Assembly: GCF_009806555.1 (NCBI RefSeq)
Contig: NZ_VUOK01000060.1
Location: 186,001-250,000 of the forward strand
Source of the DNA: Methylobacterium sp. 2A
GTDB lineage: Bacteria; Pseudomonadota; Alphaproteobacteria; Rhizobiales; Beijerinckiaceae
Direction of reading: 5' to 3'
Length of the DNA stretch: 64,000 nucleotides
Under the pieces are notes generated by a model. It had not been told where the DNA came from and ran no database searches. It saw nothing but the letters and a program-made list of their open reading frames with translations. Positions 26,569-34,005 of the stretch are shown here, piece by piece. Position numbers and translations under genes: made by a program. How positions within the stretch are numbered: the first letter of the stretch is position 1; every line of letters starts with the position of its first letter.

Positions 26569-27039
26569 ATGACGCATCCCTTGATGGATGGGGACACCAG
26601 CGCGCGGCCCGCCGCGCCGTACGACCTCGCGGGTCTCGTCGATGCGATCGGGGATGCGGTCGTCGTGGCCGATCCGGAGGGGGCCATCACCGTCTGGAAT
26701 CCGGCTGCGGAGCGGATCTTCGGCTTCACCGCCGCGGAGGCACTCGGCCAGACGCTGGACCTGATCACGCCCGAGCGGCACCGCCGTCGGCACTGGGACG
26801 GCTACGCCAAGACGATGCGGACCGGCACCACACGCTACGGGGCGCAGACCCTGAGGGTGCCGGCGATCCGCAAGGACGGAAGCCAGCTTTCCATCGCCTT
26901 CACGGTGGGGATGGTCCGGGACTCCGCTGACCGGGTGACCGGAATCGTGGCGGTGATCCGCGACGAGACCGAGCGCTGGTCGGAAGAAAAGCGGCTGCGC
27001 CAGCGCGTGGCCGAGCTCGAAGCCGCCGTGCCGGCCTGA
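26569..27039 (+). CDS. stand-alone PAS domain protein upstream of frc
   Basis: A 156-residue cytoplasmic protein that is essentially one PAS domain (residues ~20-140). It has [38 protein letters not shown], the FIST-like [15 protein letters not shown] and the PAC part [12 protein letters not shown], with a short coiled-coil tail ([14 protein letters not shown]). No output domain, histidine or HTH is present, so it must act through a partner. It is only 59 bases upstream of frc on the same strand, behind a shared candidate operator, and the two are probably co-transcribed. A heme or flavin cofactor is possible but cannot be read off; GAGAAAGG precedes the ATG. Confidence 0.8.
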   Translation: MTHPLMDGDTSARPAAPYDLAGLVDAIGDAVVVADPEGAITVWNPAAERIFGFTAAEALGQTLDLITPERHRRRHWDGYAKTMRTGTTRYGAQTLRVPAIRKDGSQLSIAFTVGMVRDSADRVTGIVAVIRDETERWSEEKRLRQRVAELEAAVPA

Positions 27040-27098
27040 ACGGGTCCGCCGGGCATCGCCTTCACCCCAACGCCAATCAATCCAAGGGAGGACGCCCC

Positions 27099-28349
27099 AT
27101 GAGCAAGCCGCTGGAAGGCATCAAGATCATCGATTTCACGCATGTCCAGGCCGGCCCGGCCTGCACGCAGCTGCTGGCGTGGTTCGGCGCCGACGTGATC
27201 AAGGTCGAGCGCCCCGGCGCCGGCGACGTGACCCGCACGCAGCTGCGCCACGTCGAGGATGCGGACGCGCTCTATTTCACGATGCTGAACTCCAACAAGC
27301 GCTCGCTCACCCTCGACACCAAGACCCAGGCCGGCAAGGAAGTCCTCGAGAAGCTGATCCGGGATTCGGACGTCATGGTCGAGAATTTCGGCCCCGGCGC
27401 GCTGGACCGGATGGGCTTCTCCTGGGCCCGCATCCAGGAATTGAACCCGGGCATGATCCTTGCCTCGGTGAAGGGGTTCTCCGACGGCCATCACTACGAG
27501 GACCTGAAGGTCTACGAGAACGTCGCCCAATGCGCGGGCGGTGCTGCCTCGACCACGGGCTTCTGGGACGGCCCGCCCACCGTCAGCGCCGCTGCGCTGG
27601 GTGACTCGAACACCGGGATGCATCTGGCCATCGGCATCCTCACGGCGCTCCACCAGAAGAACAAGACCGGCAAGGGCCAGAAGGTCGCCGTGTCGATGCA
27701 GGACTCGGTGATCAACCTCTGCCGGGTGAAGCTGCGCGACCAGCAGCGCCTCGACGCGCTCGGCTATCTGGAGGAATACCCGCAATATCCCCACGGCGAG
27801 TTCTCCGACGTGGTGCCGCGCGGCGGCAATGCGGGCGGCGGCGGCCAGCCGGGCTGGGTGCTGAAGTGCAAGGGCTGGGAGACCGACCCGAACGCCTACA
27901 TCTACTTCACGATCCAGGGCCACGCCTGGGCCCCGATCTGCAAGGCGCTCGGCAAGGAGGAGTGGATCACCGATCCCGCCTACAACACTCCGCGGGCGCG
28001 TCAGGATAAGATCTTCGACATCTTCAAGACGATCGAGGAGTGGCTCGCGGACAAGACCAAGTTCGAGGCGGTGGACATCCTGCGCACCTACGACATCCCC
28101 TGCGCGCCGGTGCTGTCGATGAAGGAGATCGCCGAGGACAAGTCCCTGCGCGAGAGCGGCACCGTCGTCGAGGTGGCGCATCCGAAGCTCGGCAAGTACC
28201 TGACCGTCGGAAGCCCGATCAAGTTCTCCGACATGAAGGTCGAGGTGAAGGCTTCGCCGCTGCTCGGCGAGCACACCGACGAGGTGCTGGCGGGTCTGGG
28301 CTACACGCAGGAGCAGATCCGGGCCATGCACGAGGCCCGCGCGGTCTGA
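27099..28349 (+). CDS. frc: formyl-CoA:oxalate CoA-transferase
   Basis: A 416-residue class III CoA-transferase that moves CoA from formyl-CoA to oxalate. The N-terminus is [37 protein letters not shown]. Catalytic Asp169 ([11 protein letters not shown]) falls at the same number as in Oxalobacter formigenes FRC, and the glycine loop GGGGQPG that gates the active site is at 246-252. The C-terminal [13 protein letters not shown] is also conserved. Together with Oxc it turns oxalate into formate and CO2, which feeds methylotrophic formate oxidation. It lies 59 bases downstream of the PAS gene and is followed by a strong terminator; oxc is about 2.1 kb downstream on the other strand. Confidence 0.96.
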   Translation: MSKPLEGIKIIDFTHVQAGPACTQLLAWFGADVIKVERPGAGDVTRTQLRHVEDADALYFTMLNSNKRSLTLDTKTQAGKEVLEKLIRDSDVMVENFGPGALDRMGFSWARIQELNPGMILASVKGFSDGHHYEDLKVYENVAQCAGGAASTTGFWDGPPTVSAAALGDSNTGMHLAIGILTALHQKNKTGKGQKVAVSMQDSVINLCRVKLRDQQRLDALGYLEEYPQYPHGEFSDVVPRGGNAGGGGQPGWVLKCKGWETDPNAYIYFTIQGHAWAPICKALGKEEWITDPAYNTPRARQDKIFDIFKTIEEWLADKTKFEAVDILRTYDIPCAPVLSMKEIAEDKSLRESGTVVEVAHPKLGKYLTVGSPIKFSDMKVEVKASPLLGEHTDEVLAGLGYTQEQIRAMHEARAV

Positions 28350-28381
28350 TAGGAACGGGACGCCCTCCGCGATCCTGAGAC

Positions 28382-28412
28382 AGGACGGCGCCGCCTCGGC
28401 GTCGTCCTTTTC
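28382..28412 (+). terminator. rho-independent terminator after frc
   Basis: AGGACGGCGCCG and CGGCGTCGTCCT form a nearly perfect 12-bp stem (one G-T pair) with a 3-base loop, followed by TTTTC. It lies 33 bases past the frc stop and just before the HPP gene, so it ends the PAS-frc transcript. Confidence 0.85.
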
Positions 28413-28432
28413 ATGTGCGAGCCTCGGATCCG

Positions 28433-29611
28433 ATGCGTACGTTCCTGAGTCGTTTTCTTCCGGAGCTGACCCCGGTCAGCAAGCGCGAGCGCCTGCGCTC
28501 CGCTGCCGGAGCCCTGGTGGGGATCCTGGCGACCGGCCTCGTCTGCCGGGCTTCCGTCCCGGCCGAGGCGCTGCCGATCCTGATCGCGCCGATGGGCGCC
28601 TCGGCGGTGCTGCTCTTCGCGGTGCCGGCGAGTCCCCTGGCGCAGCCCTGGTCGATCCTCGGCGGCAATCTGGTCGCCGCTTTGGTTGGCGTCACGGCGG
28701 CGGGGTGGATCGCCGATCCGTTCGTGGCCGCGTCCTGCGCCATCGGGGTGGCGATCGCCCTGATGATGCTCCTGCGCTGCCTGCACCCGCCGAGCGGGGC
28801 CGTGGCGCTGACGGCCGTGCTGGGCGGCCCGGCGATCCGGGCGCTGGGCTACGGCTTCGTGCTCTGGCCGGTGGCGGCCAACTCGTTGATCCTGCTCGCC
28901 ACCGCCCTGCTGTTCAACAACCTGACCGGGCGCGCCTACCCGCATCATCGCCCGGCCGGACCGCGGACGGCCGATCCGCCCTCGGGCGCCCGGGTCGGAT
29001 TCCGGGCCGCCGATCTCGATGCGGCGCTTGAAGAGTTCGACCAGCTCCTCGACGTCGATCGCGGCGACCTGGAGCAGATCCTGCGGCGGGTGCAGATGCG
29101 GGTCTACGGCCGCAGCTCGGGGCCGATCACCTGCGCGGCGATCATGTCGCGTGACGTGATCGCGGTGGCGCCCGACGCGCCGCTCGCCGAGGCGCTGCGG
29201 CTGCTGCGCCGCCACCGGATCAAGGCGCTGCCGGTCACCGACGAGCGCGCTCGGGTGCTCGGGATCGTCACCCAGACCGACCTCCTCGACAAGGCGGCCT
29301 GGGACCGGTCCGGACCGCGCCTCGGCCTCGGCCGCCGCCTCCTGCTCACCGCCGAGCGGGGCCGGGCGCCCCATGGCTGCGCCGCCGACATCATGAGCGC
29401 GGTCGAGCCGGTCAAGCCCGATATGCCCATCGCGGCGCTCGTGCCGCGGATGTCGGAGGCGGGGCTGCACCACCTCCCGGTGGTCGATGCCGATGGCCGG
29501 CTCGTCGGGATCGTCTCGCAGACGGACCTGATCCCGGCGCTGCTCGCCGAAGCCGGCACACCCGAGGCGCCGGCCCGCCTCCGTGCTCCGGCTCAGCCCG
29601 CCCTGGCCTGA
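28433..29611 (+). CDS. HPP-family membrane protein with CBS pair
   Basis: A 392-residue protein in two parts. The N-terminal HPP domain (residues ~20-165) has four hydrophobic helices and the name-giving LRCLHPPSGAVALTAVLGG. A linker of ~70 residues follows, and then a C-terminal CBS pair: ITCAAIMSRDVIAVAPDAPL, RHRIKALPVTDERARVLGIVTQTDLL and HHLPVVDADGRLVGIVSQTDLI. HPP proteins may carry small anions (a plant chloroplast member imports nitrite); CBS domains usually bind adenylates as a regulatory switch. The substrate here is unknown. The start is uncertain: ATG 28433 has no clear ribosome-binding site and GTG 28415 abuts the terminator. Confidence 0.88.
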   Translation: MRTFLSRFLPELTPVSKRERLRSAAGALVGILATGLVCRASVPAEALPILIAPMGASAVLLFAVPASPLAQPWSILGGNLVAALVGVTAAGWIADPFVAASCAIGVAIALMMLLRCLHPPSGAVALTAVLGGPAIRALGYGFVLWPVAANSLILLATALLFNNLTGRAYPHHRPAGPRTADPPSGARVGFRAADLDAALEEFDQLLDVDRGDLEQILRRVQMRVYGRSSGPITCAAIMSRDVIAVAPDAPLAEALRLLRRHRIKALPVTDERARVLGIVTQTDLLDKAAWDRSGPRLGLGRRLLLTAERGRAPHGCAADIMSAVEPVKPDMPIAALVPRMSEAGLHHLPVVDADGRLVGIVSQTDLIPALLAEAGTPEAPARLRAPAQPALA

Positions 29612-30300
29612 TCCGCGGGCCGATCGCGCAGGAAGAAGTCCACGGCCTGCGCCACGACGTCCGGCTGGTGGGCGTGCGGCCCGTCATACTCGACATAGGT
29701 GACCGGGTAGCCGGCCTCGCGCAGGGCCGGCACGTGCACCCGGGCGCTCCGGTCGATCGGGATCTGCGCGTCCCGCGTCCCATGCGACAGGAAGATTCTT
29801 GGCGCGCCGACTTGAAGGTGCACGGACAGGAAGCCCGCCGACGAGACGATCAGGTGGCTCGCCACGTCGCCGTTCGCGAGGCCGAGGGAGAGCGTGTAGC
29901 TGCCGCCATCGGAATGGCCGGCGAAGCCGAGGTGTTCGGGGTCGAGCAGGAACCGGTCGGCCACGTGTTCCAGCGCCGCCGCGACGCGCTCCCGATCGGG
30001 GCCGTGGCCTGCGATGACGATGTCCCAGGTCGGGAACAGTGATTGCGGGACGAGGAGCAGGAACTTTTCGGATTGGGCATGGCGGTCCAGCCTCGGCAGG
30101 ATGCGTTCGGCGCTGCCGCCGCCGCCGTGGAACAGCACCACGAGCGGGGAGGGGCGGCGGGGATCGACGCCTTCGGGGACCAGCAGCACTGCGTCGCGCT
30201 CGGCGAAGAGCCCGAGATCGTGCCGGCCCGGGGGAAGGGGTTGCTGCGTGGGCAGGCGGTGACGGAAGTCCAGGCGGCCGGCGAGGTCGGGGTCGATCAT
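29593..30300 (-). CDS. alpha/beta-hydrolase, probable esterase
   Basis: A 235-residue alpha/beta-hydrolase fold protein without signal peptide. The oxyanion-hole segment is LVVLFHGGGGS, the nucleophile elbow is FAGHSDGGSY (Ser130), the acid is probably Asp177 in HGTRDAQIP, and the His is 209 or 211 in YDGPHAHQP. The form matches phospholipase/carboxylesterase or PHB-depolymerase-like enzymes; the substrate is unknown. It overlaps the 3' end of the HPP gene by 19 bases on the opposite strand, so one of the two stop regions is shared antisense. It is not obviously linked to oxalate use despite its place between frc and oxc. Confidence 0.82.
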   Translation of the reverse strand: MIDPDLAGRLDFRHRLPTQQPLPPGRHDLGLFAERDAVLLVPEGVDPRRPSPLVVLFHGGGGSAERILPRLDRHAQSEKFLLLVPQSLFPTWDIVIAGHGPDRERVAAALEHVADRFLLDPEHLGFAGHSDGGSYTLSLGLANGDVASHLIVSSAGFLSVHLQVGAPRIFLSHGTRDAQIPIDRSARVHVPALREAGYPVTYVEYDGPHAHQPDVVAQAVDFFLRDRPADQARAG

Positions 30301-30368
30301 CTTAGGACAATGGCGGGTGGCTTCGCGTGTGCGCGTCGCCGTCAGGATTGAAGCGATGGCATCCGCTG

Positions 30369-30398
30369 CTCTCCCTCCCCCCTCTGCGGGGGAGGGAA
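30369..30398. repeat. dispersed GC-rich repeat, family B, partial copy 2
   Basis: A short hairpin, CTCCCTCCCCCC...GGGGGAGGG, identical over 26 bases to the left end of copy 3 at 35843 onward. It lies between the esterase gene and the oxc terminator. Only the core hairpin is present here. Confidence 0.65.
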
Positions 30399-30429
30399 GC
30401 GCGTGCGGTGCGTCCAGTCTGCATCAGAA

Positions 30430-30458
30430 ACGGCCGGACCGCTGAGCGATCCGGCCGT
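30430..30458 (-). terminator. rho-independent terminator after oxc
   Basis: On the minus strand ACGGCCGGATCGCT pairs with AGCGGTCCGGCCGT (one mismatch-like G-T), then TTTC. It lies about 35 bases past the oxc stop and should end its transcript. Confidence 0.75.
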
Positions 30459-30492
30459 CAAAGGTCATCCAGTCAGGGGCCTCGGCCCGCCC

Positions 30493-32238
30493 TCACTTCT
30501 TCTTCTTGATCCCGCTCTGCGGGTTGAGGCTGCCGATATTGCCGCTCTCGCTGCCCGCGGCCGGATCGATGACGGCGTTGACGAGCGCCGGACGGCCCGA
30601 ATTCATCGCCTCGTTGACCGCGCGGGTCAGCTCGTCCGGCGTGGTGACGTGGTAGCCGACGCCGCCGAAGGCCTCCATCATCTTGTCGTAGCGGGAATCC
30701 GGCACGAACACCGTCGTGGCCGGATCGCGGCCGGTCGGGTCGGTGTCGGTGCCGCGGTAGATTCCGTTGTTGTTGAACACCACGATGCAGACCGGCAGGC
30801 CGTACCGGCAGATCGTCTCGACCTCCATGCCGGAGAAGCCGAAGGCACTGTCGCCCTCGACACAGAGCACCGGCTTGCCGGTCTCGACCGCGGCCGCGAC
30901 GGCGAAGCCCATGCCGATGCCCATGATGCCCCAGGTGCCGACATCGAGCCGCTTGCGCGGCTGGTACATGTCGATGATGCCCCGGGCGAGGTCGAGGGTG
31001 TTGGCGCCCTCGTTCACCAGGATCGCGTCCGGCCGTTCCTTCACGATGGTGCGGAGCGCCCCGAGCGCGGCATGGAAGGTCATGGGCGAGGCGTTGCTCA
31101 TGAGCTTCGGCGCCATCTTGGCGATGTTCGCCTCGCGCTTGGCCTTGAGCGTGTCGATCCAGTCGGACGGAGGCTGCTGCCAGCCCTGGCCCATGCCGTC
31201 GAGCAGCGCCTGCACGCAGGAGGCGATGTCGCCGACCACGGGCGCGACGATCTCGACATTCGAGTCCATCTCGCGCGGCTCGATGTCGATCTGGATGAAC
31301 TTGGTCGAGCCCGGCTCGCCCCAGCTCTTGCCCTTGCCGTGCGACAGCAGCCAGTTCAGCCGGGCGCCGATCAGCAGCACCACGTCCGAATCCTTCAGCG
31401 CCGTCGAGCGTGCCGCGCCGGCCGAGAGCGGGTGGGTGTCGGGCAGGAGGCCCTTGGCCATGCTCATCGGCACGTAGGGGATGCCGCTGGTCTCGACCAG
31501 CGCGCGGATCGCCTCGTCGGCCTGGGCGTAGGCCGCGCCCTTGCCGAGCACGATCAGCGGCCGCTTGGCGGATTTCAGGACCTCGAGCGCCCGGGCGATC
31601 GCCTCGGGGGCGGGGCGCTGGGCCGGGGCCGGATCGATCACCTTGACCAGCGACTTCTGGCCGGCCTCGGCATCCATCACCTGGGCGAACAGCTTGGCGG
31701 GCAGATCCAGATAGACGCCGCCCGGACGGCCCGAGCAGGCGGCGCGGATGGCGCGGGCCACGCCGATGCCGATATCGGCCGCGTGCAGCACCCGGAAGGC
31801 CGCCTTGCACAGGGGCTTGGCGATGGCGAGCTGATCCATCTCCTCGTAATCGCCCTGCTGCAGGTCGACGATCTCGCGTTCGGAGGAGCCCGAGATCAGG
31901 ATCATCGGGAAGCAGTTGGTGCTGGCGTTGGCGAGCGCCGTCAGCCCGTTCAGGAAGCCCGGGGCCGAGACCGTGAGGCAGATGCCCGGCTTCTGGGTGA
32001 GGAAGCCCGCGATCGCCGCGGCGTTGCCGGCGTGCTGCTCGTGGCGGAACGAGATCACCCGCATGCCCTCGGCCTGGGCCATGCGGCCGAGATCGGTGAT
32101 CGGGATGCCCGGGACGCCGTAGATCGTCTCGATGCCGTTGAGCTTGAGCGCGTCGATTACGAGGTGGAAGCCGTCGGTCAGCTCGGGCTCCGCGTCGATT
32201 TCGGGATTGGTATGGACGATCTTGGCCAGGGCGGTCAT
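30493..32238 (-). CDS. oxc: oxalyl-CoA decarboxylase
   Basis: A 581-residue thiamine-diphosphate enzyme that decarboxylates oxalyl-CoA to formyl-CoA. The PYR domain has [11 protein letters not shown] and the cofactor-activating Glu67 in SFRHEQHAG. The central domain binds ADP in relatives. The PP domain has the ThDP motif [17 protein letters not shown] ending [12 protein letters not shown] (around residues 458-495). The C-terminal [11 protein letters not shown] resembles other OXC ends, which close over the active site. Its product returns to Frc as CoA donor. It is on the opposite strand from frc and in the same direction as oxlT, from which it is separated by a 240-base gap with a palindromic repeat. 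Confidence 0.96.
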   Translation of the reverse strand: MTALAKIVHTNPEIDAEPELTDGFHLVIDALKLNGIETIYGVPGIPITDLGRMAQAEGMRVISFRHEQHAGNAAAIAGFLTQKPGICLTVSAPGFLNGLTALANASTNCFPMILISGSSEREIVDLQQGDYEEMDQLAIAKPLCKAAFRVLHAADIGIGVARAIRAACSGRPGGVYLDLPAKLFAQVMDAEAGQKSLVKVIDPAPAQRPAPEAIARALEVLKSAKRPLIVLGKGAAYAQADEAIRALVETSGIPYVPMSMAKGLLPDTHPLSAGAARSTALKDSDVVLLIGARLNWLLSHGKGKSWGEPGSTKFIQIDIEPREMDSNVEIVAPVVGDIASCVQALLDGMGQGWQQPPSDWIDTLKAKREANIAKMAPKLMSNASPMTFHAALGALRTIVKERPDAILVNEGANTLDLARGIIDMYQPRKRLDVGTWGIMGIGMGFAVAAAVETGKPVLCVEGDSAFGFSGMEVETICRYGLPVCIVVFNNNGIYRGTDTDPTGRDPATTVFVPDSRYDKMMEAFGGVGYHVTTPDELTRAVNEAMNSGRPALVNAVIDPAAGSESGNIGSLNPQSGIKKKK

Positions 32239-32306
32239 CGGGGGTCTCTCCAGAGGATGAATGCTACGGCTCTCTGAGCCGGTGAGCGTGTCGAATTCCC
32301 ATCCTC

Positions 32307-32421
32307 CCCCTCATCCTGAGGTGCTGCGCAGCAGCCTCGAAGGAGGGCTCCAGAGGTCTCGGCGATCCCTGGAGACCTCCTTCGAGGCCTCCGCTTCGCT
32401 TCGTCACCTCAGGATGAGGGA
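32307..32421. repeat. dispersed palindromic repeat, family A, copy 2
   Basis: A ~115-bp palindrome in the oxlT-oxc gap. It has the same outer arms as copy 1 (CCTCATCCTGAGGTG / CACCTCAGGATGAGG) and the same inner CCTCGAAGGAG / CTCCTTCGAGG; the loop sequences differ. If oxlT and oxc are co-transcribed, it would form a hairpin between them and could reduce read-through or stabilise the upstream message. Confidence 0.85.
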
Positions 32422-32478
32422 GAGAATAGGAGATCAGTGCGTGTTCGGCGTCCTTCGTGTCGTCTCAGGGGCGCGTGT

Positions 32479-33765
32479 TCAGGCCGCCCGGATCGGCTGG
32501 GCGGCGAGCGCCGCGGGGGCTTCGTCCGCGGCGAGGTAGCGGGCGCGCATCGGGCGAAGCAGGAACATGGCCAGCGCCGCCGCCGTGACGTTGAGGACGA
32601 TGATCAGCGTGAACACCGCCGACCAGCCATAGGCCGCCGAGAGCAGGCTCGCGAAGGGCACGAGGAAGGCCGCGGTGCCCTTCGCGGTGTAGAGCAGGCC
32701 GGCATTGCTGGCGGCATATTTCGAGCCGAACGTGTCGCCGCAGGTCGCCGGGAACAGCGAGTAGATCTCGCCGAACACCCCGAAATACACCGCGGTGGCC
32801 AGAACGAACACCATCGGGTTGTGGCCGTAGGTGAGCAGCACGATCACCGCCGCCGCCGCCGTCGAGAAGGCGATGAACATCGTGTTCTCTCGGCCGATAT
32901 GGTCGGAGACGAAGCCGAAGAACGGCCGGCCGAACCCGTCGAAGATCCGGTCGAGCGAGATCGCCAGCGTCAGCGCGGCCATCTGCAGGCCGAACAGGCT
33001 CACCGGAACGCCGGCCACCTGGAAGTCGTGGGCGATCGGGGCGATCTGCGCCGCCGCCATCAGGCCGCCGGAGGCCACCATCACGAACATCGCGTACATC
33101 ACCCAGAAGACCGGGGTGCGCACCGCCTCGCGGGGGCTGCGGTCCACCTTGGTCTGGGGCAGACGCAGGCTCTTGCGCTGGACCGGCGTGATCGTCGACG
33201 GCTTGCGCAGCAGGAAGGCGAGGGCCAGCACCACGGCGCCCTGGCCGATGCCGAAATACAGGAAGGCGTCCTGATAGCCGCTGGAGGCGATCATCCGGGC
33301 GATCGGCACCACCGTGATGGCCGCGCCCGCGCCGAACCCGGCCGCCGTGGCGCCGGCCGCGAGACCGCGGCGATGCGGGAACCACTTGAGGGCGTTGCCC
33401 ACGCAGGTGCCGTAGACCGAGCCCGCGCCGATGCCGGCGATCACGGCCCCGAGATACAGCATGAACAGGCTGTCGGCGTAGGCGTCGATCGTCCAGGCCA
33501 GGGCGATCATCACGCCGCCGAAGGCGACCACGATCTTCGGGCCGTAGCGGTCCACGAACCAGGCCTCGACCGGGACCAGCCAGGTCTCGGTGGCGACGAA
33601 CAGCGTGAAGGCGAGCTGGATCGCGGCCCGGCCCCAGTGATAGCGCTGGTCGATCGGATCGACGAACAATGTCCAACCGTATTGGAGGTTGGCGATCATG
33701 GCCATGCAGGTCACGCCGAAGGCGAGCTGCCACCATTTCGCCGACGGCGAATCCTGGCGTTCCAT
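32479..33765 (-). CDS. oxlT: oxalate/formate antiporter, MFS (OxlT-type)
   Basis: A 428-residue, 12-segment major facilitator of the OxlT family, the likely importer of oxalate in exchange for formate. The N-terminus is WWQLAFGVTCMAMIANLQYGWTLF. Two charged residues inside helices fit those that bind oxalate in OxlT: Arg in SLDRIFDGFGRPFFGF (TM8, OxlT Arg272) and Lys in GLLYTAKGTAAF (TM11, OxlT Lys355). The assignment of these residues is by eye. ATG 33765 is used, with GAGAGG about 7 bases upstream. A candidate operator shared with the frc side lies at 33845-33860, and oxc is downstream on the same strand. Confidence 0.9.
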   Translation of the reverse strand: MERQDSPSAKWWQLAFGVTCMAMIANLQYGWTLFVDPIDQRYHWGRAAIQLAFTLFVATETWLVPVEAWFVDRYGPKIVVAFGGVMIALAWTIDAYADSLFMLYLGAVIAGIGAGSVYGTCVGNALKWFPHRRGLAAGATAAGFGAGAAITVVPIARMIASSGYQDAFLYFGIGQGAVVLALAFLLRKPSTITPVQRKSLRLPQTKVDRSPREAVRTPVFWVMYAMFVMVASGGLMAAAQIAPIAHDFQVAGVPVSLFGLQMAALTLAISLDRIFDGFGRPFFGFVSDHIGRENTMFIAFSTAAAAVIVLLTYGHNPMVFVLATAVYFGVFGEIYSLFPATCGDTFGSKYAASNAGLLYTAKGTAAFLVPFASLLSAAYGWSAVFTLIIVLNVTAAALAMFLLRPMRARYLAADEAPAALAAQPIRAA

Positions 33766-33844
33766 CCCTAAGCCTCTCTTTGGGCGGCGCGGCCTTGCGG
33801 TGGCGGCGTCTCGATTGCGGAGCCAATCATGCACATCCCTTCCA

Positions 33845-33860
33845 GGCATGCAATATACCA
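33845..33860. promoter_or_regulatory. candidate oxalate operator upstream of oxlT
   Basis: GGCATGCAATATACCA, 80 bases upstream of the oxlT start, matches the site upstream of PAS-frc (26474-26489) at 13 of 16 positions, and both lie about 80 bases before their start codons. The other strand reads TGGTAT-N4-GCATGCC, an imperfect inverted repeat. The rest of the gap to 34005 shows nothing else recognisable. Confidence 0.5.
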
Positions 33861-34005
33861 GATCGAGACGGTCCGTATGAACTGTCAGTCCGGCGATATT
33901 TTTCCGCTTGACCGGAATACGAGTGTTGAGCGCCGCAGCCTACAACTCTGACTCGTAGACCGCGCGGCGTCCATGCAGGGCGCCGCGTGCGGGAGCCGCC
34001 GCCCG

